DNA of 64,000 bases from Roseateles chitinivorans. Its GTDB lineage: Bacteria; Pseudomonadota; Gammaproteobacteria; Burkholderiales; Burkholderiaceae_C. Each line of letters begins with the position of its first letter. Position 1 is the first letter of the stretch. The stretch covers positions 1 through 64,000 of the forward strand of contig NZ_PEOG01000029.1 of assembly GCF_002761755.1 (NCBI RefSeq), given 5' to 3'. Under the pieces are notes generated by a model. That model had not been told where the DNA came from and ran no database searches. It worked only from the letters and a program-made list of their open reading frames with translations. Below, piece after piece: positions 25,262-33,225 of the stretch. The position numbers were made by a program, and so were the translations under genes.

Positions 25262-26784
25262 AGAACCAAGTCCAACTCATCACCTATGTCGACCGCCTGG
25301 GCGGCGGGGACCTGCGCGCGCTGCAGGCGCTGCTGACGCAGGGCGAGGACAACCCGCTGCGCGGCCGCTTCGGCGGCGTGCACCTGCTGCCGTTCTTCCA
25401 TCCGATCGACGGCGCCGACGCCGGCTTCGATCCGATCGATCACACGCGGGTGGATCCGCGCCTGGGCGACTGGTCCGACCTGGCGGCGCTGGCGGCGCCG
25501 GAGAGCGGCCTGGACGTGATGGCCGACGTGATCGTGAACCACATGTCCTCGCAGTCGCCGCAGTTCCTCGACTACCAGGCGCATGGCGAGGCCTCCGAGC
25601 ATGCGGGCCTGTTCCTGACGCTGGACGCGGTCTTCCCCGACGGCGCGAACGAGGCCTTGCTGACCGCGGTCTACCGGCCGCGTCCCGGCCTGCCGCTGAC
25701 GGTGCTGCCGGCGGGCGATGCGCGGCGCATCTTCTGGACCACCTTCACGCCGCAGCAGATCGACATCGACGTCGAGCATCCGAGCGGCGAGGCCTACCTG
25801 GAGGCGATCCTGCGGCGCTTCGCTTCGGTCGGCATCCGCAGCATCCGGCTGGATGCGGCGGGTTATGCGATCAAGCGGGCAGGGCGCTCGTGCTTCATGA
25901 TGCCCGAGACCTTCGCCTTCATCGCCGCCTTCAGCGCGAAGGCCCGGGCGCTGGGCATCGAGGTGCTGGTCGAGGTGCACAGCTACTACCGCCGCCAGAT
26001 CGAGATCGCGCGCCAGGTCGATTGGGTGTACGACTTCGCGCTGCCGCCGCTGGTGCTGCATGCCTTCGCCTTCGGCACCGCCGGGCCGCTGAAGCAGTGG
26101 GCGGAGATGCGGCCCCGTAATGCGCTGACGGTGCTCGACACGCATGACGGCATCGGCATCATCGACATCGGCGCGGACGCCGCCGACCGCGCGGGATCGC
26201 CGGGACTGGTGCCGCCGGAGGAGCTGGATGCGCTGGTCGAATGGATCCACCGCAACAGCCAGGGCGAGAGCCGCCTGGCCACCGGCGCGGCGGCCTCCAA
26301 CCTCGACCTGTACCAGGTCAACTGCACCTTCTTCGACGCGCTGGGCGGCAACGAGCGCGACTACCTGCTGGCGCGCGCGATCCAGTTCTTCCTGCCGGGC
26401 ATTCCGCAGGTGTACTACGTCGGCCTGCTGGCCGGACGCAACGACCTGGCGTTGCTGCAGCGCACCGGCGTCGGGCGGGACATCAACCGCCATCACTACA
26501 CCCGCGCCGAGATCGACGAGCGCCTGCGCGCGGACGTGGTCCGGCAGCTGTTGCAGCTGATCGAGCTGCGCAACGCGCATCCGGCCTTCGGCGGCCAGTT
26601 CGAGTTGCTCGGCAGCGGCGACACCGAGCTTCGGCTCGCCTGGACCCACGGGGAGCATCGCGCGGAGCTGTGGGTCGACTTCAAGGATCCGGCGCGGCAC
26701 GGCCTGCGCTTCTCCGAAGCCTCGGGCCGGGAGACGACCTTGCGCTTCGACGCCCTCGGATCCAGCGGATCACCGACACCCTGA
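25258..26784 (+). CDS. Sucrose phosphorylase (GH13 subfamily 18)
   Basis: This 508-residue cytoplasmic enzyme converts sucrose and phosphate to glucose-1-phosphate and fructose. It begins NQVQLITYVDRLGGGDL, with VHLLPFFHP and GFDPIDHTRVDPRLGDW, as in characterised sucrose phosphorylases. The GH13 catalytic residues are Asp199 (IRLDAAGYAIK), Glu239 (VEVHSYY) and Asp297 (DTHDGIG). Each is seven positions after the residues I know for the Bifidobacterium adolescentis enzyme (192, 232, 290). Length is typical. It is the last gene of the sucrose operon; the start overlaps the transporter stop by four bases. Glucose-1-phosphate saves one ATP compared with invertase. Confidence 0.92.
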   Translation: MKNQVQLITYVDRLGGGDLRALQALLTQGEDNPLRGRFGGVHLLPFFHPIDGADAGFDPIDHTRVDPRLGDWSDLAALAAPESGLDVMADVIVNHMSSQSPQFLDYQAHGEASEHAGLFLTLDAVFPDGANEALLTAVYRPRPGLPLTVLPAGDARRIFWTTFTPQQIDIDVEHPSGEAYLEAILRRFASVGIRSIRLDAAGYAIKRAGRSCFMMPETFAFIAAFSAKARALGIEVLVEVHSYYRRQIEIARQVDWVYDFALPPLVLHAFAFGTAGPLKQWAEMRPRNALTVLDTHDGIGIIDIGADAADRAGSPGLVPPEELDALVEWIHRNSQGESRLATGAAASNLDLYQVNCTFFDALGGNERDYLLARAIQFFLPGIPQVYYVGLLAGRNDLALLQRTGVGRDINRHHYTRAEIDERLRADVVRQLLQLIELRNAHPAFGGQFELLGSGDTELRLAWTHGEHRAELWVDFKDPARHGLRFSEASGRETTLRFDALGSSGSPTP

Positions 26785-26794
26785 CCGAATAGCT

Positions 26795-26812
26795 GGCGGG
26801 TGGATGACCGCC
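26795..26812. terminator. Possible weak hairpin between convergent operons
   Basis: GGCGG (26795-26799) and CCGCC (26808-26812) form a 5-bp stem with an 8-base loop, in the 52-bp gap between convergent genes. No T-run follows, so it is only a candidate. Confidence 0.3.
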
Positions 26813-26836
26813 CGAGCGGCCCCATCGCCAGTCGCC

Positions 26837-27769
26837 TCAGGCGCGCGTAGTCTCCCCGGCGCGCAAGTGCTGGTACAGGCGGTCGACCGCCTCCCGGCTG
26901 GGCGGCGTGGCACCGGCGTGCTGGCAGGCCGCCGAGCCGGCCGCCAGCGCCGCGTGCAGGTGATCGAGCAAGGCACGTTCCGGATGGCCGGTGAGGCTGT
27001 GCAGCAGGCCGGCCACGCTCGCATCGCCGGCGCCGACGGTGTCGACGACGTCCACCGGCGGCGCCTTCGCCTCGCAGCGCTGCTCGCCGCTCAGCAGGCT
27101 CGCACCAGCGCCGCCACGGGTGAACAGGACCAGCGCCGACGGATTCATCGCGCGGAGCTGATGCAGCGACTCGTCGACCGCCACGCCGGGGAACAGGCCC
27201 CGCAGGTCCTCGTCCGACACCTTGATCAGGTCGGCCAGCGCGACCATGCGCCGCAGCGTCGGCGTGTAGGCGGCGTCCATCAGGATGCGGAAGTTGGGGT
27301 CGTAGCTGATGGCCACGCCCTGGCGCTTCAGGCGCTCCGCCAGCGCGACCAGCCGGTCGGCCAACGGCTGGCGGGCCAGGCTGATGCCGCCGAAATGCGC
27401 CCAGCGCAGCGCCCGCGACCAGCCGGCGGGCAGCGCTTGATCGTCGAAGTGCAGATCGGCGCTGTCGTTGCCGATGAAGAAGTAGGACGGTGGCTCACCC
27501 CGCTCGACCACCGCGAGCAACGGCGCGCGATCGACGCGCTGCATCAGGCGCAGATCCAGGCCGGCCGCCTCGCTGGCCGTCCACAGCGCATCGCCGAAGT
27601 GGTCGCGGCTGACGGCCCCGGCAAAGGCGGTCGGCTCGCCCAGCGCCGCCAGCGCACGAGCCACGTTCCAGACCGAGCCGCCGACGCGGCTGACCCAGTG
27701 GTCCTCGCCCTGGTGCAGCAGGTCGGTCAGCGCCTCGCCGGCGCAGAGCATCCGCGGCGCGTCATGCAT
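26837..27769 (-). CDS. PfkB-family fructokinase, second copy
   Basis: This 310-residue ribokinase-fold kinase has LCAGEALTDLL at the start, GGSVWNVARALAALGEP as substrate region, YDPNFR in the middle and the signature DTVGAGDAS near residue 250. ATG 27769 is chosen since it overlaps the stop of the isomerase gene (ATGCATGA, 27762-27769). That coupling suggests that it phosphorylates the product of the isomerase, most likely fructose. It is not closely similar to the first fructokinase of the sucrose operon, so it is not a recent duplicate. Confidence 0.82.
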   Translation of the reverse strand: MHDAPRMLCAGEALTDLLHQGEDHWVSRVGGSVWNVARALAALGEPTAFAGAVSRDHFGDALWTASEAAGLDLRLMQRVDRAPLLAVVERGEPPSYFFIGNDSADLHFDDQALPAGWSRALRWAHFGGISLARQPLADRLVALAERLKRQGVAISYDPNFRILMDAAYTPTLRRMVALADLIKVSDEDLRGLFPGVAVDESLHQLRAMNPSALVLFTRGGAGASLLSGEQRCEAKAPPVDVVDTVGAGDASVAGLLHSLTGHPERALLDHLHAALAAGSAACQHAGATPPSREAVDRLYQHLRAGETTRA

Positions 27770-28994
27770 GAACGGCCTTTCCGATGGCCCGGACGATGTC
27801 GTAGCAGGCGCCCATCGTGTGGTAGTCGACCTTGCCCGCGGGACTCTTCTCATCGCCGAGCTTGCGGTTCTCGCGATCGAGGATGCGGTACCAGGCGCCG
27901 TGCTCGTGGTCGACGAAATGGGTCCAGCTGTAGGCCCAGAGCCGCTGGTACCAGTCCCAGTAGAAGGCCGCGTCGCCAGGGGTGCGGACCGCCAGCAGCG
28001 CCGCGGCGGCGGCGCTCTCGGCCTGCACCCAGAAATACTTGTCTGCGTCGCAGACGCTCAGGTCGGGCGCCAGCGAGTAGTGCAGGCCACCGTGCTCGCG
28101 GTCCCAGCCCTTGTCCATCGCGACCTTGAACAGGCGCTCGGCGGTGGGCCGCGCCCAGCCCAGGTCCGCCTCCAGCGCATCGCCGCGGGCCTCCAGCTGC
28201 AGCAGCAGCTTGGCCCACTCGGTCAGATGGCCGGGCTGATAGCCCCAGGGGCGGAACAGGTGGGCCGGGTTGTCGATGTTGAATTGCCAGTCCGGCTGCC
28301 ACTGCGCGTCGTAGTGCTCCCAGATGAGGCCGCCGCAGCGCTGGGCCTGGCGCTGCGTGATGTTGCGGGCCAGCTCGTGGGCGCGCTCGAGGTAGTGGCG
28401 TTCGCCGGTCGCGTCGAAGGCGGCCAGCAGGGCCTCGCAGGCATGCATGTTGGCGTTCTGTCCGCGGTAGGGCGACAGCCGCGACCAATCGGCGCTGGCC
28501 TCGTCCGCGTAAAGGCCGGCCGGCGCATCCCAGAAGCGGCGCTCCATCAGATCGAAGGTCTCGGCGAGCCAGGGACGGACCTCGTCCAGCCCGGCCATCG
28601 CGGCATGGGCGTAAGCCAGCAGGACGAAGGCGTGCCCGTAGGCGTGGCGCGTCCCGTCGAGCACCTCGCGCCGATCGGCGTGGCAGTCCAGCAGCCAGTG
28701 GTAGCCGCCATGCGATGGGTCCCGGTGCGCCTCGCGCAGGAAACGCACCGCATGGTGCAGGCCGTCCAGATGGGCTGGATCGCCGAAGTGGCGGTACGCC
28801 ATCGCATAGGTGAAGACGAATCGGGTGCTGCTGACCAGATGCCGCTGATGGGCGTCGTAGACGCTGCCGTCGTCCTTGAAGAAGTGGAACATCCCGCCGC
28901 TGGGATCGATGCAGCGCGGGTGATAGAAGGCCATGGTGTGCCGGACATGCGCGAGGAGCACGGCCGGCGACCGGAAGTCAGGGAGCTGGGGCAT
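27762..28994 (-). CDS. AGE-family sugar isomerase/epimerase, probable mannose isomerase
   Basis: This 410-residue (alpha/alpha)6-barrel protein is of the N-acylglucosamine 2-epimerase family. Family features include WLLDCHADRREVLDGTRHAY (about 98-117), GHAFVLLAYAHA, GQNANMHACEALLA, WGYQPGHLTEWAKLL and DKYFWVQAESAAA. The conserved histidines expected for proton transfer (in the GHAF, MHACE and GHLTEW segments) are present. Members act on N-acetylglucosamine, mannose, sulfoquinovose or cellobiose. Translational coupling to a fructokinase makes mannose-to-fructose isomerisation the best choice. ATG 28994 gives a normal N-terminus; the open frame continues upstream without similarity. Confidence 0.82.
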   Translation of the reverse strand: MPQLPDFRSPAVLLAHVRHTMAFYHPRCIDPSGGMFHFFKDDGSVYDAHQRHLVSSTRFVFTYAMAYRHFGDPAHLDGLHHAVRFLREAHRDPSHGGYHWLLDCHADRREVLDGTRHAYGHAFVLLAYAHAAMAGLDEVRPWLAETFDLMERRFWDAPAGLYADEASADWSRLSPYRGQNANMHACEALLAAFDATGERHYLERAHELARNITQRQAQRCGGLIWEHYDAQWQPDWQFNIDNPAHLFRPWGYQPGHLTEWAKLLLQLEARGDALEADLGWARPTAERLFKVAMDKGWDREHGGLHYSLAPDLSVCDADKYFWVQAESAAAAALLAVRTPGDAAFYWDWYQRLWAYSWTHFVDHEHGAWYRILDRENRKLGDEKSPAGKVDYHTMGACYDIVRAIGKAVHA

Positions 28995-29229
28995 GGTGAG
29001 GAAGGCGTCCGAGGGGGCCGCCGGAGACGTTCCGACGGTGCCGAAAGGCCTGCGCGCCTTATAGGTGGCGCGCTCCGACGCGGTCAACCTCCCGGTGGGA
29101 TAGGGTGACCTCTTTAGCGGCGTTTAGTAAACAAGCCGGATTCCTCCGGTCAGCCCTGACACTGCCGCACTGGTGATAACTTGGTTGCAATAGGATCCGG
29201 GCAGTCCAATCAGTCCAGGGAAGACGGCC

Positions 29230-29955
29230 ATGCACAACCACCACCGCGCCGGCGAGCCACGTCGGCAATACCAGGTGGTCGCGGACCGGATCCGGACGCA
29301 CATCGACAGCGAAGGACTGCGCGCCGGCGCGAGACTGCCGGCGGAACGGGAACTGGCCCTTCAGTTGGGCGTGTCCCGGCCGACCCTGCGAGAGGCGCTC
29401 ATCGCCCTCGAGATGGAAGGACGCGTCGAGATTCGCGGCGGCTCCGGGGTCTATGTCTGTGCCGTCGCCGCCGACGAGGCCGGCGGGACTTCGTCCCTCG
29501 GTGAAAGCCCGGCGGAACTCATGGAGGCCCGCGTCGTGATCGAAAGCGCGGTCGTGACGCTGGCGGCTGCGCGCGTGACCGGCGCCGGCCTTCAGAAGCT
29601 CGAGCAGGCCCTGGACGTGATGCGCGAGGAGCATCACGCGGGCAAGTGGCCGGTGGAGGCCGATCGGCGATTCCACCTGAGCATCGCCGAGATGACCGGC
29701 AACTCCGTCCTGATGGACATCGCCGGCACGCTTTTCGATGGCCGCCACAGCCCCATCGCGGCGCGCATGAGCGGACGGGTCGAGTCGACCCGGACGTGGC
29801 AGACGGCGCTCGCGGAGCATGAGGCGATCTACCGGGCGCTCGAGGCGCGCAACCCGCAGGCCGCGGCGGCGGCGATGTGCAGTCACCTGCTGGGGTCGCT
29901 GGGACGCTGGGTCGAGGAGCCGGCCGAACCGGCCCTCGGGGGCGAGGGCGCCTGA
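29230..29955 (+). CDS. GntR/FadR-family transcriptional regulator (FCD type)
   Basis: This 241-residue regulator has an N-terminal winged helix at about 14-76 (LRAGARLPAERELALQLGVS, RPTLREALIALEMEGRVEI) and an all-helical FCD ligand domain at about 90-225 (ELMEARVVIESAVVTLAAAR, ADRRFHLSIAEMTGN, EHEAIYRALEARNPQAAAAA). The conserved Asp/His metal-site residues of FCD domains lie in these helices. It is divergent from the isomerase-kinase pair and convergent with the halogenase gene 6 bp away. UxuR/ExuR-like members of this class respond to sugar acids. It may control the halogenase/TonB locus, whose promoter has three matching boxes. Confidence 0.85.
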   Translation: MHNHHRAGEPRRQYQVVADRIRTHIDSEGLRAGARLPAERELALQLGVSRPTLREALIALEMEGRVEIRGGSGVYVCAVAADEAGGTSSLGESPAELMEARVVIESAVVTLAAARVTGAGLQKLEQALDVMREEHHAGKWPVEADRRFHLSIAEMTGNSVLMDIAGTLFDGRHSPIAARMSGRVESTRTWQTALAEHEAIYRALEARNPQAAAAAMCSHLLGSLGRWVEEPAEPALGGEGA

Positions 29956-29961
29956 GGCGGG

Positions 29962-31482
29962 TCAGCCGCCGCCGCTCATCCGGGCGAGGAACTCGCTGTG
30001 GGTCGGCATGGCCTGGACCGTGCGCTTGATCGCGTCGTGGACACCGTGCAGGTGCCGCCGCACGACGCGGGGGTCGACCAGGTCGACATAGGGATCGAGG
30101 CGCAGCGGGACGACCCCCAGGCCCAGGAGCAGTGACACCCAGGAGGACTCGCCGAAGCCCTCCGGCTCCAGGATGGCCACGCGGCCGGTGTCGCGGAACA
30201 GCTGAATCTGGTGGGCCAGGCCGTCCGGGATGCGCATCGCCGCGCATTGGCGCCAGAACTCGCTGTCGCTGCGCTCGCTCAGCTTGTAGTGAAGGATGAT
30301 GAAGTCGCGCACCGACTCGTAGCGATACGCCATCTGCCGATTGAATTCGTCGGCGAGCGCCGGCGCGACGTCGCGATCCGGCAGCAGGGCCGTCAGGCGG
30401 CTGACGCCGTCCATGATCAGCTGGATGCTGGTCGATTCCAGCGGCTCCAGGAAACCCGACGACAGGCCGATGGCGACGACGTTCCTGACCCAGGCCCGCT
30501 TGCGCCGTCCGGTCACGAAACGCTGCGGGCGCGGCTCGGCCAGGGCCGGGCCATCGAGGTTGGCCAGCAGCAGCTCGTTGGCGGCCTCGTCGTCCAGGTG
30601 GGCGCTGCAATAGACCAGCCCATTGCCGGTGCGGTGCTGCAGCGGAATCCGCCATTGCCAGCCGGCACCGCGCGCGGTCGAGGAGGTGAAGGGCGTCATC
30701 GGCTCGGTGCGCGCGCAAGGAACGGCCAGGGCGCGATCACAGGGCAGCCAGTGGCTCCAGTCCTCATACGGCGAGTGCATCGCGCCATCGATCAGCAACG
30801 CGCGAAAGCCTGAGCAGTCGATGAAGAAGTCGCCCTCGATGCGACGCCCATCCCGCAAGTGCACCGCCGTGACGAAGCCGTTCTGCTCCGAGGTCTCGAC
30901 GCGGACGATGGTGCCTTCGACGCGCTGCGCGCCGTGGCGCAACGCGTAGTCGCGCAGGTAGCCGCCGTACAGCGCCGCGTCGAAGTGGTAGGCGTAGTCG
31001 AAGGCGCTGGCGGGCGACGCTTCGCCCCGCCGGGGCGGCATGAACCGCAGACCGCGGGCCATCATCGTGGCGGTCGACCACTCCTCGTAGTCAGGCAGGG
31101 TCGGGTCCTGCTCCCGCAAGCGGAGCCAGTAGGCCCACAGCGGCCGGTTGTGGATGCCGGGGCCGAAACCACCGAAGCCGTGGAAGAAGCGATGGCCGAG
31201 CCGGCCCCAGTCGCGGAACTCGATGCCGAGCTTGTAGCTCGCCTGCGTCTGGCGGACGAAGTCCGCCTCGTCGATGCCCAGCAGCTGGTTATAGAACTGG
31301 ATCGTCGGCAGCGTGGCCTCGCCGACGCCCACCGTGCCGATCTCGGCCGACTCCACCAGGGTCACCTCGCAATGGTCCGGCTGGCCCGGCCGGCACAGCA
31401 TGCGCGCCAGCGGCGCCGCGGCGATCCATCCGGCGCTACCGCCGCCGACGATGACGATCTTGGTCAGAGCATGACTTCGCAT
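29962..31482 (-). CDS. Flavin-dependent tryptophan-halogenase-family protein
   Basis: This 506-residue cytoplasmic flavoprotein has the FAD-binding motif GGGSAGW at 13-19, the halogenase lysine at position 84 (ASYKLGIEF, equivalent to Lys79 of PrnA), and the family hallmark WQWRIP (WxWxIP). It also has the SGFLEPLESTSI segment typical of the group. FADH2-dependent halogenases make hypohalous acid and transfer it by the lysine. Proteins of this group that occur beside TonB receptors in Caulobacter- and Xanthomonas-type bacteria have no settled natural substrate. It is divergent from the lipoprotein and receptor genes and probably co-regulated with them. ATG 31482 gives the correct Rossmann N-terminus. 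Confidence 0.88.
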   Translation of the reverse strand: MRSHALTKIVIVGGGSAGWIAAAPLARMLCRPGQPDHCEVTLVESAEIGTVGVGEATLPTIQFYNQLLGIDEADFVRQTQASYKLGIEFRDWGRLGHRFFHGFGGFGPGIHNRPLWAYWLRLREQDPTLPDYEEWSTATMMARGLRFMPPRRGEASPASAFDYAYHFDAALYGGYLRDYALRHGAQRVEGTIVRVETSEQNGFVTAVHLRDGRRIEGDFFIDCSGFRALLIDGAMHSPYEDWSHWLPCDRALAVPCARTEPMTPFTSSTARGAGWQWRIPLQHRTGNGLVYCSAHLDDEAANELLLANLDGPALAEPRPQRFVTGRRKRAWVRNVVAIGLSSGFLEPLESTSIQLIMDGVSRLTALLPDRDVAPALADEFNRQMAYRYESVRDFIILHYKLSERSDSEFWRQCAAMRIPDGLAHQIQLFRDTGRVAILEPEGFGESSWVSLLLGLGVVPLRLDPYVDLVDPRVVRRHLHGVHDAIKRTVQAMPTHSEFLARMSGGG

Positions 31483-31510
31483 GAGACGAAACCTAAAACG
31501 TGGGGGGAGC

Positions 31511-31596
31511 TGGTCAGACCGGGCGTTTGCCCTAGCCAAATTTGGTCAGGCCAAACATATGATTTAGCGGTGAATCTGGCTACTGTGGTCTAACCG
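31511..31596. promoter_or_regulatory. Three GntR/FadR-type boxes in the halogenase/lipoprotein promoter region
   Basis: TGGTCAGACCG (31511-31521), TGGTCAGGCCA (31543-31553) and TGGTCTAACCG (31586-31596) follow a TGGTCNNRCC pattern close to the TnGTnnnACnA consensus of FadR-type regulators. Spacings of 32 and 43 bp are near three and four helical turns. They sit between the divergent starts at 31482 and 31661. The adjacent GntR protein is the obvious candidate to bind them. Confidence 0.5.
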
Positions 31597-31660
31597 GATA
31601 GGAGAGCCAGGCACAAGGCTTGGGCAGCGCTCCGGCCACCTACAAAAGAGGAGACACGAC

Positions 31661-33187
31661 GTGACGAAGAAGGTGTTCAGACATAGGGCGAAGCTCTCCG
31701 TCCTGGCGGCGAGTGCCATGGTGGTGGCCTGCGGCGGCGGGGGCGGCGAGGGCGGCGGCAGCTCCGGGGCCTTCCAGGCCATCAGCTTCAACTACCCGGG
31801 CGGAGCGACGCTGTTCTCCGGACCGGTGACGCTCAAGGCCACCGCCGATTCCGGCCTCCCGGTGGCGTTTCGATCGGGAACGCCCGACATCTGCACGGTG
31901 TCCGGCGACCAGCTGACGCTGCTGGCCAAGGGCGAATGCAGCGTGACCGCCAGCCAGGCCGGCGGTGCCGGCGCCAATGGCAAGCAGTGGGCCGCCGCGG
32001 ACGAGGTGGGGCAGCTGTTCAAGGTGCTCGGGGGAACCCAGAAGCCGGTCGTGCCGGTCGCGGTGATGCTGCGCGCCGCGACGGCGACCGTGGCCCTGTC
32101 CGCCACGACCGATGCGGGGCTGGCGGCGACCTACCAGACGACCACGCCCTCGACCTGCACGGTCAGCGGCACGACCTTGACGGTGATTGGCAGCGGGCTT
32201 TGCCAGTTGACGGTGACCGCGCCTGCCGACAGCCGCCACGAGGCCCTGGCCGGGACGGCGGTCATCGGGGTGTCGCCGATACCGCCGGCCATCGTGCAGA
32301 GTCTGGGCAAGACGCAGGTCGTCGCGCTGGCCACGATCGACGCGGACGGCAGTGCCCTGAGCTATGCGAGCACCTCGCCCAGCGTGTGCGCGGTGTCGGG
32401 CAGCGAGCTTCAGATCCTAGGCAAGGGCTCCTGCACCGTGACCTTGTCCAGCACCAGCGGTGCCACCGAGCAGCTCGGGGTGGTCGTCGATCCGCACTTC
32501 TTTGCCAGCGGCTTCAACCCGACGACCAATCGCACGCTGGAGTTCGGCGACATCAATACCGGCGCCGGCGTGCCGATCTCCGGTTGGTGCGGCGGCGCGG
32601 ACCCGTCGTACTGCAACCTGACGGTGACCAGCTTCTCGTCGACCTTCGGCTTCGACATCAAGCAGAAGGCGGGCAGCGGCTGGGACGGCTCCACCACGGG
32701 ATGGTGGGCCTACTACAACTACGAGATCGGCGCGCCCAGGACGCCCGGCGGCGACCGCCTGCCGTTCGACCTCAAGACCGAGGAATCGCTGTTCGTCACG
32801 CTCGGCCTGAATCAGACGCTGGTCGACGGCGGCGGCGGTCTGGCCGTCCGCATCCAGACGAACAACCTGCAGAAGCGGGCCAATGGCGACGAGTGCTACA
32901 TCACCGCCTCCGCCAGCCTGCAGCCGACGTCCGCCGCGCTCACCGCCTACTTCATTCCGCTGAAGAACTTCTCGGTGACGGAGACCTGCGGCACGGACAT
33001 TCCGCAGACCGCGGAAGCCGGGCTGGCGCAGATCCGGGCCTACGGCGTTCGCGCCCTGCAGTTCGCGCCGAGCATCAACCTGAGCCGGCCGACGCCCAAC
33101 GCGGACGGCACGCTGCCGGCCCCCACCGACCCGGGCTACACGCTGAGCACGGACGTCACCGTCTTCGGCCCGATCACCTTCCAGTGA
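31661..33187 (+). CDS. Surface lipoprotein with bacterial Ig-like repeats
   Basis: This 508-residue lipoprotein has its lipobox VVAC at Cys24, followed by a Gly-rich linker. Residues about 38-280 contain about three Ig-like repeats with the same pattern, a strand set ending in CTVSG...L..L.KG.C.VT (PDICTVSGDQLTLLAKGECS, PSTCTVSGTTLTVIGSGLCQ, PSVCAVSGSELQILGKGSCT). The C-terminal 220 residues are Trp/Tyr/Cys-rich and could bind a glycan (GWWAYYNYEIG). It ends 38 bp before the TonB receptor start, so it may be the outer-membrane partner lipoprotein for capturing the same ligand. Its substrate is unknown. aaagaggag in front of GTG 31661 is a good ribosome site. Confidence 0.75.
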   Translation: MTKKVFRHRAKLSVLAASAMVVACGGGGGEGGGSSGAFQAISFNYPGGATLFSGPVTLKATADSGLPVAFRSGTPDICTVSGDQLTLLAKGECSVTASQAGGAGANGKQWAAADEVGQLFKVLGGTQKPVVPVAVMLRAATATVALSATTDAGLAATYQTTTPSTCTVSGTTLTVIGSGLCQLTVTAPADSRHEALAGTAVIGVSPIPPAIVQSLGKTQVVALATIDADGSALSYASTSPSVCAVSGSELQILGKGSCTVTLSSTSGATEQLGVVVDPHFFASGFNPTTNRTLEFGDINTGAGVPISGWCGGADPSYCNLTVTSFSSTFGFDIKQKAGSGWDGSTTGWWAYYNYEIGAPRTPGGDRLPFDLKTEESLFVTLGLNQTLVDGGGGLAVRIQTNNLQKRANGDECYITASASLQPTSAALTAYFIPLKNFSVTETCGTDIPQTAEAGLAQIRAYGVRALQFAPSINLSRPTPNADGTLPAPTDPGYTLSTDVTVFGPITFQ

Positions 33188-33225
33188 TCGCCCGGCGCCG
33201 CACAACCGAACCAGAAAGAAAAACG

